Below are positions 1 through 7,852 of a stretch of 48,301 nucleotides of DNA, piece by piece. Source of the stretch: Collinsella sp. AF25-2LB (GTDB lineage: Bacteria; Actinomycetota; Coriobacteriia; Coriobacteriales; Coriobacteriaceae); the NCBI RefSeq assembly GCF_003458415.1, contig NZ_QRUF01000012.1, forward strand, positions 1 through 48,301, written 5' to 3'. The translations under genes were made by a program, and so were the position numbers. Below the pieces are notes generated by a model. That model did not search any database, was not told where the DNA came from, and saw only the letters and a list, made by a program, of their open reading frames with translations. Numbering within the stretch: the stretch's first letter is position 1; each line of letters starts with the position of its first letter.

Positions 1-34
1 GCCTCCCATTTCTTGTGTCCAAGAAATGGGAGGC
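1..34. repeat. Perfect stem-loop at left window edge
   Basis: A 15-bp perfect inverted repeat (arms 1-15 and 20-34) closes a TGTC loop. No T-run follows on the plus strand. On the minus strand, where it would lie downstream of the ATPase gene, any T-run would be outside the window. It may be a terminator or the end of a dispersed repeat. A second perfect stem-loop lies at 177-199 (10-bp arms, TTT loop). The rest of 35-249 holds no gene I can support. Confidence 0.6.
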
Positions 35-249
35 AGTTCACACTACGTGCGGCGGGGGTTCTTTCGTCCTGCGGAGTGTCCGCGAAGGTTAGACCTCAGA
101 TCCTGCTACGACTACGTCCTCGGATTGTGGGGCTGAACGAGGGGCGTGGTTGGTGGGGCCTTTTATCCCGGTCGCTGTTTCGCGGCTTTGCCGCGAAACC
201 ACGCGCTGCTTTGGGCATAGAGGGGGACCTGGTTGCGGACCCAGATGGC

Positions 250-1611
250 CTAGAGGGATATGGGTGCAAACGAGAAATCGTTGTTGGGGTCGTCCTTTTC
301 CATAAACTCATCGAGACAGAATGTCATATAGATTGGAACGTAAAGGATCTTGCCCTCTTTGCAAAGGTTTTCGTGGCTCAGCACAACGGCCTCGGGAATT
401 TTGTACTCGCCCACACTCATCAAACGGTCGAGGGCTGCATGTGCTCGAACTTTCTTGCCCGATTTGACTTCGATTGGGACAACATGCCCGCGGGCACCTT
501 CGATTACAAAGTCGACTTCACCGACCTCACGCGTTTGGTAGTACCACGTATCTGCTCCGAGGGCAACGAGTTCCTGTGCGACCACGTTCTCATAGAGGCC
601 GCCGAGGTTGGGGGTTTTCATGTCAAGGTAGACGGCGCGTGCCGTGCTGCCGGGATACCGCGATGCGAGCATACCTGTATCGGACTCGTATAGTTTAAAG
701 GCCGTCGTTTTCTCCGTCCTCTTGAGAGGACTTCGTGCCTCCGTCACCTGGGGGACCATCAATCCAACGCCTGCGTTCACCAGCCATAGGAAATCCTGCT
801 CGTATTTTTGAAGACGAGCTCCCTCGCCTAGAGACGAGACGATAAAGCGATGGGACTCCGCCTCAAGCTGAACGGGAATTTGCTCGAAAATGGAGCGAAC
901 GTTAAACGCTCGAGTCGATGCATATTTAGAGATATCGCTTTTGTACTGATCGACTAGCTGAATTTGAAGCTCACGCGTTCTCACGAGCGAATAGCCCGAA
1001 TCGATATAGTTCTGAACGACCTCCGGCATGCCGCCGCAAACGATATAAGCTCTAAAGTTTTTGAGCATCGCCTCATGAATAAAATTTTCGACGGGACGCC
1101 TCTCGACAAGGCAGCTGCGGATGTCTGCAAGCACATTCTCGCTGATGCTGTTTGCCCAACAAAACTCTTCAAAATCCATTGGCCGCATAACAATGTGCTC
1201 GACATACCCCACCGGGAAAGAAGAGATCCCCTTAAACTCAGTCCCAAGCATAGACCCCGAGAAGACATAGCTAAAGCGTCCGTCCTCGACCAGCGCCTTC
1301 ATAAGTGTAACGATCTGCGGATACTCCTGAATCTCATCGACGAAGATAAGCGTGTCTCCTTCAACAAGCGGTGCATCCGCAAGAAGGGCCACGCGGTTGA
1401 TGAAGTCAATGGAGTTCTTAGCGCCAACAAGTACGTCTCTTGCCTCGGCATCAAGTAGCAGATTGACCTCATAATACGAAGCGTAGTTGCTCTTTCCAAA
1501 CGCGCGAATCGCATAGCTCTTGCCAATCTGACGCGCACCGGTAACAAGCAGGGCCTTATGGGAGTTATTCTTCCAGCTCAAAAGCCTATCAGTGACCTTG
1601 CGGCGTAGCAT
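250..1611 (-). CDS. DUF4143/AAA+ ATP-binding protein
   Basis: A 453-residue ATPase of the AAA_14 + DUF4143 type, common as a stand-alone accessory gene in gut anaerobes; its cellular role is not established. The N-terminus has a Walker A motif GARQIGKSY (about residues 25-33) and a Walker B motif LIFVDEIQE (about 88-96). The C-terminal third has the DUF4143 signature, with a nuclease-like E-V-D-F followed by IEVKSGKK, resembling a PD-(D/E)xK core. The length is normal for the family, so it appears intact. The start is the ATG after a weak AGGTG-like site. It stands alone, behind 2.5 copies of a 34-bp repeat that probably control it. Its base composition is lower in GC than its neighbours, which suggests transfer. 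Family assignment is firm; function is unknown. Confidence 0.9.
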   Translation of the reverse strand: MLRRKVTDRLLSWKNNSHKALLVTGARQIGKSYAIRAFGKSNYASYYEVNLLLDAEARDVLVGAKNSIDFINRVALLADAPLVEGDTLIFVDEIQEYPQIVTLMKALVEDGRFSYVFSGSMLGTEFKGISSFPVGYVEHIVMRPMDFEEFCWANSISENVLADIRSCLVERRPVENFIHEAMLKNFRAYIVCGGMPEVVQNYIDSGYSLVRTRELQIQLVDQYKSDISKYASTRAFNVRSIFEQIPVQLEAESHRFIVSSLGEGARLQKYEQDFLWLVNAGVGLMVPQVTEARSPLKRTEKTTAFKLYESDTGMLASRYPGSTARAVYLDMKTPNLGGLYENVVAQELVALGADTWYYQTREVGEVDFVIEGARGHVVPIEVKSGKKVRAHAALDRLMSVGEYKIPEAVVLSHENLCKEGKILYVPIYMTFCLDEFMEKDDPNNDFSFAPISL

Positions 1612-1626
1612 TAAAACACCTCATTG

Positions 1627-1712
1627 ACAAAAATTGGCAAATAGATTTGCCCCTAATCATACAAAAATTGACAAATAGATTTGACCCAAATCATACAAAA
1701 ATTGGCAAATAG
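1627..1712. repeat. 34-bp tandem repeats (2.5 copies) upstream of the ATPase
   Basis: Units run 1627-1660, 1661-1694 and a partial 1695-1712. The two full copies differ at only three positions. Each unit contains an internal inverted repeat: in copy 1, GGCAAAT-AG-ATTTGCC (1636-1651) is perfect. The array lies 15 bp upstream of the ATPase start. It resembles an operator or iteron set for autoregulation (inference). There are no spacers, so it is not a CRISPR array. Confidence 0.85.
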
Positions 1713-1718
1713 CAAAGC

Positions 1719-1937
1719 TCACTTAGGCCTCAAAGCCAGCGAACCAGCACGGTACTTTGCGAAAAGGCTGGCGGCGCCGTTGTTGAGGGTGGCCAGGTTG
1801 ACAGTGGCGCCGTTAGCGTTCTCGGCTGCTTGGGCGCGCAGGAGCGAAAGGGCGTCGGCAGCGTTCATGCAGAAGCCGACGGTAAAGTTCCATACTGCGA
1901 ACTCGCAGTCGCTTGCCGCGGGGTGAAGCGCGATCGG
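1719..1937 (-). pseudogene. Possible C-terminal remnant of a truncated gene
   Basis: Read on the minus strand, an open frame of about 72 codons ends at a TGA at 1719-1721 and begins after a TAG at 1938-1940. It has no convincing start or ribosome site. The frame uses GC-rich third positions like genuine local genes and encodes a protein-like tail ending SLFAKYRAGSLALRPK. It stops 7 bp from the 34-bp repeat array. This fits a gene cut when the ATPase cassette arrived. I do not recognise the parent family, and it could be a chance open frame. Confidence 0.35.
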
Positions 1938-1940
1938 CTA

Positions 1941-2303
1941 TCCCTTATGTTGGATGAAAAGCCCCATGTTTTTGCAGGGGTGCATACTCGTCAAATTAAT
2001 GTATAGAATCGCGTATAGTGCGAGTAAGATATTGCGCTGTCCGTTTTGTGTTTAGCAAAGATATAGTTTGCATAATCTGGTCTAATCCCTGCTCTATTTA
2101 AATAAAGTTGCACGTAAATGGCGTAGATATGCCTGAACTGGGCTTCTTTACGCTGAGCGGGTAAAATCGACCGTTCGCCGCTTAGGTATTTTCAAAATGA
2201 ATAAAATGAGCGATAAAGAGAATATAAACCTTAATAAACTCGCGTATCGCACGGACGCGGGTTATTAATGGGTTGTAGGCCTTTTACAGAAAGGATTCCA
2301 GCA
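1941..2303 (+). other. AT-rich leader upstream of carbamate kinase
   Basis: About 360 bp of markedly AT-rich sequence before arcC. It contains a TATTTAAATA palindrome near 2094-2103 and several -10-like hexamers, such as CATAAT near 2070, but no promoter I can assign with confidence. A 23-codon open frame at 2197-2268 has only a weak ribosome site. The region probably holds the arcC promoter and regulatory sites. Confidence 0.4.
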
Positions 2304-3266
2304 ATGTCTAAGCCTCTTGGCAAGCCCGATCGTATTGTCGTCGCCCTTGGCGGCAACGCCCTCGGCAACAACCCCGTCGAGCAGATCGAGGCCGTGAGCA
2401 ACACCGCCCACGCTCTCCTCGGCCTCATCGAGCAGGGCAACGAGATCATCATCACCCACGGCAACGGCCCGCAGGTCGGCATGATCCAGAACGCCTTCGC
2501 CGCCGCCCACGATGCCATCGGCACCCCCGAGATGCCGCTGCCCGAGTGCGGCGCCATGTCCCAGGGCTACATCGGCTACCACCTGCAGCAGGGCATCGGC
2601 CGCGAGATGCACAAGCGCTATAAGCGTTGGCACGCCGCCACCGTCGTCACCCAGATCGAGTGCGATCCCGACGATCCCGCGTTCAAGAACCCGACCAAGC
2701 CGATCGGCCCCTTCTACACCGAGGAGCAGGCCAAGGAGTTCATGGCCGAGGACCCCTCCAAGGTCTTCGTCGAGGATTCCGGCCGCGGCTGGCGTCGCGT
2801 CGTCGCCTCCCCCGATCCCAAGAAGATCGTCGAGGCCGACTCCATCCTCAACCTGCTCGACAACGAGTTCATCGTCATCGCCTGCGGTGGCGGCGGCATC
2901 CCCGTCGTCCGCGACTACGAGAACAAGGGCTGCTACAAGGGCGTTCCCGCCGTTATCGACAAGGACCTGGGCGGCGAGCTGCTGGCCGAGGACTGCGACG
3001 CCGACGTCCTGTTCCTGCTGACCGCCGTCGAGCATGTCGCCATCAACTTCGGCAAGCCCAACCAGGAGGAGCTCGAGGACCTCACCGCCGACGAGGCCGA
3101 GCGCCTGGCCGACGAGGGCCAGTTCGGCAAGGGCTCCATGGAGCCCAAGGTCCGCGCTGCCATCAAGTTTGCCCGCTCCCGCAAGGGCCGCACCTGCATC
3201 ATCGGCGCCCTGGACAAGGCCGCCGAGACCATGGCCGGCCTCTCCGGTACCCGCATCCACGAGTAG
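2304..3266 (+). CDS. arcC: Carbamate kinase
   Basis: Transfers phosphate from carbamoyl phosphate to ADP, giving ATP and carbamate, a fermentative ATP-yielding step in the cytoplasm. The 320-residue length is typical. Family signatures are visible: VALGGNALG near the N-terminus, ITHGNGPQVG at about residues 53-62, IACGGGGIPV and AVIDKD in the middle, and the C-terminal MEPKV...A segment. The start is the ATG at 2304, placed 9 nt after AGAAAGG; the frame is open further upstream but lacks a site. No arginine deiminase or carbamoyltransferase gene is adjacent, so the source of carbamoyl phosphate lies elsewhere. A strong terminator follows. Confidence 0.96.
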   Translation: MSKPLGKPDRIVVALGGNALGNNPVEQIEAVSNTAHALLGLIEQGNEIIITHGNGPQVGMIQNAFAAAHDAIGTPEMPLPECGAMSQGYIGYHLQQGIGREMHKRYKRWHAATVVTQIECDPDDPAFKNPTKPIGPFYTEEQAKEFMAEDPSKVFVEDSGRGWRRVVASPDPKKIVEADSILNLLDNEFIVIACGGGGIPVVRDYENKGCYKGVPAVIDKDLGGELLAEDCDADVLFLLTAVEHVAINFGKPNQEELEDLTADEAERLADEGQFGKGSMEPKVRAAIKFARSRKGRTCIIGALDKAAETMAGLSGTRIHE

Positions 3267-3331
3267 CCTCTACTCTGTTGCCTCTCCCGTGGGCGCCAGG
3301 CAAAGCGCCCACAGACTAGCCTCTCTTCATG

Positions 3332-3364
3332 AGCCCCGCAGTCCGCTCCGACTGCGGGGCTTTT
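3332..3364 (+). terminator. Rho-independent terminator of arcC
   Basis: A 12-bp GC-rich stem (AGCCCCGCAGTC and its complement, 3332-3343 and 3350-3361) with a 6-nt loop is followed by a T-run. A smaller stem-loop (8-bp arms 3289-3296 and 3305-3312) precedes it. Confidence 0.9.
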
Positions 3365-3372
3365 GCTATTCA

Positions 3373-3526
3373 CCTAGTCATTGGGGACAAACCCGGCACT
3401 TGGGGACGGTCCTTTCCTGCCGGCAGCTTGGGACAGTCCTTAATAGTCATTGGGGACGTTCTTAAACGACTGGTCAAAAAATGACTACTCATTTAAGTCT
3501 GTCCCCAATGAGTGCCCAATGACTAG
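3373..3526. repeat. Cluster of GGGGAC-type dispersed repeats
   Basis: TAGTCATTGGGGAC occurs at about 3373 and 3444. A related CACTTGGGGACGGTCC and a TGCCGGCA-containing copy lie between them. TCATTGGGGAC (3447-3457) pairs perfectly with GTCCCCAATGA (3501-3511). The last bases of the cluster run into the stop codon of the protease gene. Related copies flank the IS110 element (34048-34092 and 35652-35675). Confidence 0.75.
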
Positions 3527-4524
3527 TAGTAGGCCCACATGGCTTCGACTTCGTTGAGGACCTCTACGACGCCCCAGCGGCGGGCGCTGCGGCTGGCCGA
3601 GTTGGGGTCGTAGACGCCAATCTGGTTGGCATCGTCGATGCCGTAGAGCACGATGTAGTGGCCTACGTTGGTAAACGTACCGGGGCGCACTGCGGCGATG
3701 ACGGGCGCACCCGAGCGAAGTGCTTGGGTAATCGATTCGCGATTGTTATAGAGCTGTGTTCCGTTGAGCCCCAGCTGCCACGCACCGCCTGTCATAAACG
3801 ACCACTCGGTGGCACCAGTGGGGGCGTAGTTGCCGGCTTCGGCCAGTGCGCATATATCGACCGGCGTCTTATCGGTGTGGCCGGTCTTAAAGATATAGAC
3901 CATGGTGAGGCAAGTGGGGCCGCAAGCGTTTTCGCGAATAGTGCCACCGGCATAGGGCAGCTCCGACCATGCGGGGTCAATTTGGTAGATGTGGGGCATG
4001 GTGCCGGCCTGCCACTGCGAGCGTGGGGTCGAGAACGCAAAGGAGTAACCGGGTGCGACGGGAGCTTTAAGCAGCTTGTCCTCGGCAGTGGGCTCGAGAC
4101 CGGCTGATCCGTGAGAGATACAGGATCCCAAAAACACAAAGACGAGGCAGGCGGCGATGGAGCAAAACGCAAGGCGTAGGCGGCGGGCCGGAAGCGCGTG
4201 ACTTGTGGTGTGCGACGCGGGGCGAGGGGCGGAATTGCCGCGATCGCGTTGAGGTCGCGAAAAGGAGCGCTTAACGTAGTAGTCGGTCTTACGGCGATCG
4301 TAGCGGCGTGGCTGCGATGTGTCGGTCTGGCGTTGGCGTGTGCTCGTACTCATTCGGTCTGACTGCTGCACGGTACGGCTTTGTTGCCGCGAAGAAGCCC
4401 CGAGCTGCTCTTGGGGGCGCTGCGGGTTGTCGTTGTCGGAGGTGCTTCTGGGCGTTGGCGTGGTGCGGCCGGCAAGGCGCACGCTTTGTGGCCGTTGGTC
4501 GCCGTCATTGTATCCATATGCCAT
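3523..4524 (-). CDS. Membrane-anchored C39-like cysteine peptidase
   Basis: A 333-residue protein with three parts. Residues 1-115 form a low-complexity, Q/R/S/T-rich, positively charged tail. Residues 116-136 are one transmembrane helix. The extracellular C-terminal half is a Peptidase_C39_2 (papain-like) domain. Predicted catalytic residues are C201 in ENACGPTCL, H289 in GHYIVLYG and D306 in YDPN, in the family order. The ATG at 4524 is chosen over the GTG at 4533 because AAGGTG sits at the right distance only from the ATG. The topology suggests a type II membrane protein acting at the cell surface on peptides or peptidoglycan-linked substrates (inference). It is convergent with arcC and divergent from the permease. 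There is no ABC exporter beside it, unlike bacteriocin-processing C39 domains. Confidence 0.82.
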   Translation of the reverse strand: MAYGYNDGDQRPQSVRLAGRTTPTPRSTSDNDNPQRPQEQLGASSRQQSRTVQQSDRMSTSTRQRQTDTSQPRRYDRRKTDYYVKRSFSRPQRDRGNSAPRPASHTTSHALPARRLRLAFCSIAACLVFVFLGSCISHGSAGLEPTAEDKLLKAPVAPGYSFAFSTPRSQWQAGTMPHIYQIDPAWSELPYAGGTIRENACGPTCLTMVYIFKTGHTDKTPVDICALAEAGNYAPTGATEWSFMTGGAWQLGLNGTQLYNNRESITQALRSGAPVIAAVRPGTFTNVGHYIVLYGIDDANQIGVYDPNSASRSARRWGVVEVLNEVEAMWAYY

Positions 4525-4880
4525 TCGAATCACCTTGCCTCATGTGTAACTTGTCTATCCTACATAAAAAGATGCACGACACATGGGCATGTGCGCCAAA
4601 AGCCTGACAAATGGTATGAACGTTGCCGCGCCGCGCGCCAAGCGTCACGGCAACAGGTATTCAAAAGCAGCCAAGATGAAAGCGTCCAAGACGAATGACG
4701 TCTTCCTCCGTTCGTCCCAAAAACGGCGCCGCTCGTTTTGCAGTTCTGCCTTCGGTCGAGCCACAAGCGGCGCTGCTGTGCCAAGGCCGTATCTTAAAGC
4801 CACGAAATAAAAGCGCGCGGCAAAACAGACCGCGCAAGGGGTGACGCCAAAGAGGCGTCAATAAGGAAAGGAGGGGAACA
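4525..4880 (+). promoter_or_regulatory. Divergent intergenic region with two leader stem-loops
   Basis: 356 bp separate the protease and permease starts. Near the permease, two short stem-loops follow each other: GCGCGG/CCGCGC (4815-4820, 4830-4835) and TGACGCC/GGCGTCA (4842-4848, 4854-4860). The second ends 2 nt before the ribosome site AAGGAAAGGAGG. GTTGCC and GGCAAC also pair further upstream. There is no T-run after either hairpin. Leader-level control of the permease is possible but unproven; no known riboswitch was recognised. Confidence 0.45.
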
Positions 4881-6332
4881 ATGGCGGACAAGAACGCAGA
4901 AGTTGCAGTCGAAGGTAACGGTGGCATGAAGAAAACGCTTTCGCTCTGGAACTTCTTCACCATCGGTTTCGGTGCCATCATCGGTACTGGTTGGGTCCTG
5001 CAGGTCGGCGACTGGATGGTCGTGGGCGGCGGTCCCGTTCCCGCTATGATCGCATTCCTCTTGGGTGCAATCTTCCTCGTGCCCGTCGGAGCTGTTTTCG
5101 GTGAGCTCACGGCTGCTATCCCCATCTCGGGCGGCATCGTCGAGTATGTCGACCGTAGCTTTGGCCGTACGCTGAGCTACATCACCGGTTGGCTCCTGGC
5201 CCTGGGCAACGGCATCCTGTGCCCGTGGGAGGCCATCGCCATTTCGACCCTCGTGTCCGAGATGTTCGGCAGCCTGCCCGGTCTTGAGTGGCTGCGCGCC
5301 GTCAAGCTCTACACCATCTTGGGCGCCGACGTTTACCTGTTCCCGACGCTAATCGCGCTCGGCTTTGCAGTCTACGTCATCTTCCTCAACTTCCGCGGTG
5401 CCAGCTCGGCCGCCAAGCTCCAGGCCTTCCTGACCAAGGCTCTGCTCTGCGGCATGCTGCTCGCCATGGGTGTCTCGCTGTTCACCGGTTCGCCGGAACA
5501 CGCCATGCCCGTGTTCTCCCAGGTCACCGGTGCTGGCGGCGGCAAGCCCGCTACCGAGGGCACCAGCCTGTTCGCCGGCATCGTGTCGGTCCTGGTTCTG
5601 ACCCCGTTCTTCTACGCCGGCTTCGATACCATTCCTCAGCAGGCTGAGGAAGCAGCCGAGGGCCTCAACTGGAACAAGTTCGGCAAGATCATCTCCCTGG
5701 CCCTGCTGGCCGCCGGCGGCTTCTACATGGTCTGCATCTACTCGTTCGGCACCATCCTCGACTGGCATGAGTTTGTTAAGAGCCCGGTTCCCGCGCTTGC
5801 CTGCCTCAAGGGCATCAACATGCTCCTGTACCTGGCCATGCTCGTCATCGCCACGCTTGGACCCATGGGCCCGATGAACTCCTTCTACGGCGCCACGAGC
5901 CGCATCATGCTTGCCATGGGCCGCAAGGGCCAGCTGCCCGAGAAGTTCGCCGAGGTCGATCCCAAGTCCGGCGCTCCCAAGCTCGCCTGCGCCGTCCTGG
6001 GCGTCATCACCGTCATCGGTCCGTTCCTGGGCAAGAACATGCTCATCCCTCTGACCAACGTGTCGGCTCTCGCCTTCATCTTCTCCTGCGGCATGGTCGC
6101 CCTCGCTTGCCTGCGCATGCGCTTCACCGAGCCCGACCTGCCTCGTCCCTACGAGGTGCCCGGCGGCAAGTTTGGCATCAGCCTCGCTGTCGCTGCCTGC
6201 GCCGTCATCATCGGCCTGCTCGTGGTCCCGTTCTCTCCCGCCTCCCTCAACATGGTGGAGTGGAGCATCGTGATCGGCTGGCTGGCCGTTGGCCTGGCCC
6301 TCATGGCCTTCACCAATTCCCGCAAAAAATAA
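4881..6332 (+). CDS. APC-superfamily amino acid/amine permease
   Basis: A 483-residue integral membrane protein with about 12 hydrophobic helices. The first helix carries the APC glycine motif GFGAIIGTGW. Further signatures are PISGGIVEYVDRSFG in helix 3 and FFYAGFDTIPQQAEE mid-protein. It probably imports or exchanges an amino acid or amine by proton symport or antiport; the substrate cannot be read from sequence. The start follows a very strong AAGGAAAGGAGG site. It is followed after 131 bp by the amidohydrolase gene in the same direction, which suggests uptake and hydrolysis of one compound. The LytS/LytTR pair that follows may control both. Confidence 0.93.
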   Translation: MADKNAEVAVEGNGGMKKTLSLWNFFTIGFGAIIGTGWVLQVGDWMVVGGGPVPAMIAFLLGAIFLVPVGAVFGELTAAIPISGGIVEYVDRSFGRTLSYITGWLLALGNGILCPWEAIAISTLVSEMFGSLPGLEWLRAVKLYTILGADVYLFPTLIALGFAVYVIFLNFRGASSAAKLQAFLTKALLCGMLLAMGVSLFTGSPEHAMPVFSQVTGAGGGKPATEGTSLFAGIVSVLVLTPFFYAGFDTIPQQAEEAAEGLNWNKFGKIISLALLAAGGFYMVCIYSFGTILDWHEFVKSPVPALACLKGINMLLYLAMLVIATLGPMGPMNSFYGATSRIMLAMGRKGQLPEKFAEVDPKSGAPKLACAVLGVITVIGPFLGKNMLIPLTNVSALAFIFSCGMVALACLRMRFTEPDLPRPYEVPGGKFGISLAVAACAVIIGLLVVPFSPASLNMVEWSIVIGWLAVGLALMAFTNSRKK

Positions 6333-6350
6333 CGCCTAGCCGGGGCGGAT

Positions 6351-6382
6351 CGGGTGCGCGGACCCCTCTCTTCCGCGCACCG
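6351..6382 (+). terminator. Stem-loop between permease and amidohydrolase
   Basis: An 8-bp perfect GC stem (GTGCGCGG/CCGCGCAC, 6354-6361 and 6373-6380) with an 11-nt loop. It lacks a T-run, so it may stabilise or process the message or attenuate it, rather than end it. Confidence 0.45.
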
Positions 6383-6463
6383 AACCCGGCACCACTTGGG
6401 TAGCTTTGTGAGGCCATAACCCAACATGGCCTCGCCCACTATATGGATCCATAAGGAGGAACC

Positions 6464-7741
6464 ATGTCCACTAAGTATGCAATCGTTGGCGGCAAGCTCA
6501 TCGACGGTACCGGTGCCGAGCCGGTCGAGAACTCCCTCGTTCTCGTCGACGACAACGGCAAGATCGAGTATGCCGGTACTATGCAGGACCTTCCCGAGGG
6601 CGTTGAGGTTATCGACGCCGCCGGCAAGACCGTCCTTCCCGGCCTGATCGACACCCACCTGCACTTCTCGGGCAACCTGACCGACGATGACACCGACTGG
6701 GTCATGCAGCCGCTCCTCGAGAAGCAGGCCGTCGCCGTCAAGCAGGCCTACGACTGCCTCACCCACGGCCTCACCACCGTCTGCGAGATCGGCCGCTTTG
6801 GTATCCAGATTCGCGACTGCATCGACAAGGGCGTCTTCAAGGGCCCGCGCGTTCTGGCCACTGGTCTTGGCTTCTGCCGCGTTGCCGGCCACGGTGACTC
6901 CCACCACTGCACCCAGGAGCTCAACAAGGAATCCCATCCCTGGGGCGACCAGGTCGATGGTCCTTGGGATCTGCGCAAGGCCGTCCGTCGTCGCCTGCGC
7001 GAGAACCCCGATGCCATCAAGATCTGGGCTACCGGTGGCGGCATCTGGCGTTGGGATTCCGGTCGCGACCAGCACTATTGCTCCGAGGAGATCCAGGCCG
7101 TGGTCGAAGAGGCAAAGATGGTCGGCATCCCCGTGTGGAGTCACTGCTACAACAACCACGCCGCCGCCTACGACTCCGTTCGCTTTGGCTGCGAGCAGCT
7201 GATTCACGGCTTCGATATCGATGAGCGCACCATGGACCTCATGGCCGAGCAGGGCACCTTCTTCACCCCGACGATCGCCTTCCTGCCCACCTGGTACGCC
7301 ACCTATCCGCCCGTCTACGTCCCCGAGCTGCACGACAAGTACGAGGGCACCCTGGTCGAGAAGGAGCTGCAGCGCAACTACGACTGCCTGCGCGAGGCCA
7401 AGAAGCGCGGCGTCGTCATGACGATCGGCTCCGACTCCTTCTCCTTCGTCACCCCGTACGGCACCTGCTCCATCGAGGAGATGTACGAGTTCGTCGACAA
7501 GATCGGCTTCACTCCGGTCGAGACCATCACCTGCGCCACCCTCAACGGTGCCAAGATGTGCCACATCGAGGACGAGACCGGTTCCATCGAGGCCGGCAAG
7601 TGCGCCGACCTGCTGGTTGTCAACGGTGACGTCGCCGCCGACATCCACGTGCTCAACACCGACAACATGGACGTCATCATGAAGGATGGCTGGATCATCG
7701 AGGCTGGCACTTTTGGTGAGGCTAACAAATACAGCGCCTAA
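6464..7741 (+). CDS. Metal-dependent amidohydrolase (COG1228, imidazolonepropionase/prolidase-like)
   Basis: A 425-residue cytoplasmic hydrolase of the amidohydrolase superfamily. Metal ligands can be seen: H-x-H in IDTHLHFSG, a candidate carboxylated lysine in DAIKIWATGG, histidines in VWSHCYN and LIHGFDID, and the catalytic aspartate in TIGSDSFS. The C-terminal strand GSIEAGKCADLLVV is typical. This subgroup includes peptidases acting on prolyl or N-acyl amino acids as well as imidazolonepropionase, so the C-N bond it cuts is not certain. The start is 4 nt after AAGGAGGAAC. No signal peptide is visible. It is paired with the APC permease upstream and ends at a good terminator. Confidence 0.88.
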   Translation: MSTKYAIVGGKLIDGTGAEPVENSLVLVDDNGKIEYAGTMQDLPEGVEVIDAAGKTVLPGLIDTHLHFSGNLTDDDTDWVMQPLLEKQAVAVKQAYDCLTHGLTTVCEIGRFGIQIRDCIDKGVFKGPRVLATGLGFCRVAGHGDSHHCTQELNKESHPWGDQVDGPWDLRKAVRRRLRENPDAIKIWATGGGIWRWDSGRDQHYCSEEIQAVVEEAKMVGIPVWSHCYNNHAAAYDSVRFGCEQLIHGFDIDERTMDLMAEQGTFFTPTIAFLPTWYATYPPVYVPELHDKYEGTLVEKELQRNYDCLREAKKRGVVMTIGSDSFSFVTPYGTCSIEEMYEFVDKIGFTPVETITCATLNGAKMCHIEDETGSIEAGKCADLLVVNGDVAADIHVLNTDNMDVIMKDGWIIEAGTFGEANKYSA

Positions 7742-7799
7742 GATACCGTTTGTCGATGGCTTGATGTAAAACACAGTTTTTGATTGCATAATGCAATGG

Positions 7800-7823
7800 A
7801 GAGGGTCGCTTGCGGCCCTCTTT
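7800..7823 (+). terminator. Rho-independent terminator
   Basis: AGAGGGTCGC pairs with GCGGCCCTCT (one G-T wobble) around a TT loop, followed by TT. It separates the amidohydrolase from the sensor kinase. It begins only about 30 nt before the kinase start, so the kinase promoter (perhaps GCATAAT at 7786-7792) would place the hairpin in its leader. Confidence 0.75.
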
Positions 7824-7852
7824 ATTGCTATGGGTGCTAAGGACAAGAGGGG

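Noticed and set aside
13..693. 226-codon plus-strand open frame at the left edge
   Set aside because: Mostly antisense to the ATPase gene, with no domain and no ribosome site.
1627..1712. CRISPR array
   Set aside because: The 34-bp repeats are contiguous with no spacers, there are only 2.5 copies, and no cas gene is present.
2197..2268. 23-codon leader peptide before arcC
   Set aside because: Weak ribosome site, no regulatory codon run and no adjacent attenuator; probably chance in AT-rich sequence.
4815..4860. Mini-ykkC (guanidine-II) riboswitch
   Set aside because: Two tandem hairpins are present, but the loops lack the ACGR sequence that defines that class.
6149..7846. 565-codon minus-strand open frame
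   Set aside because: Shadow of the amidohydrolase and permease genes, with Val/Gly/Leu-rich meaningless sequence.
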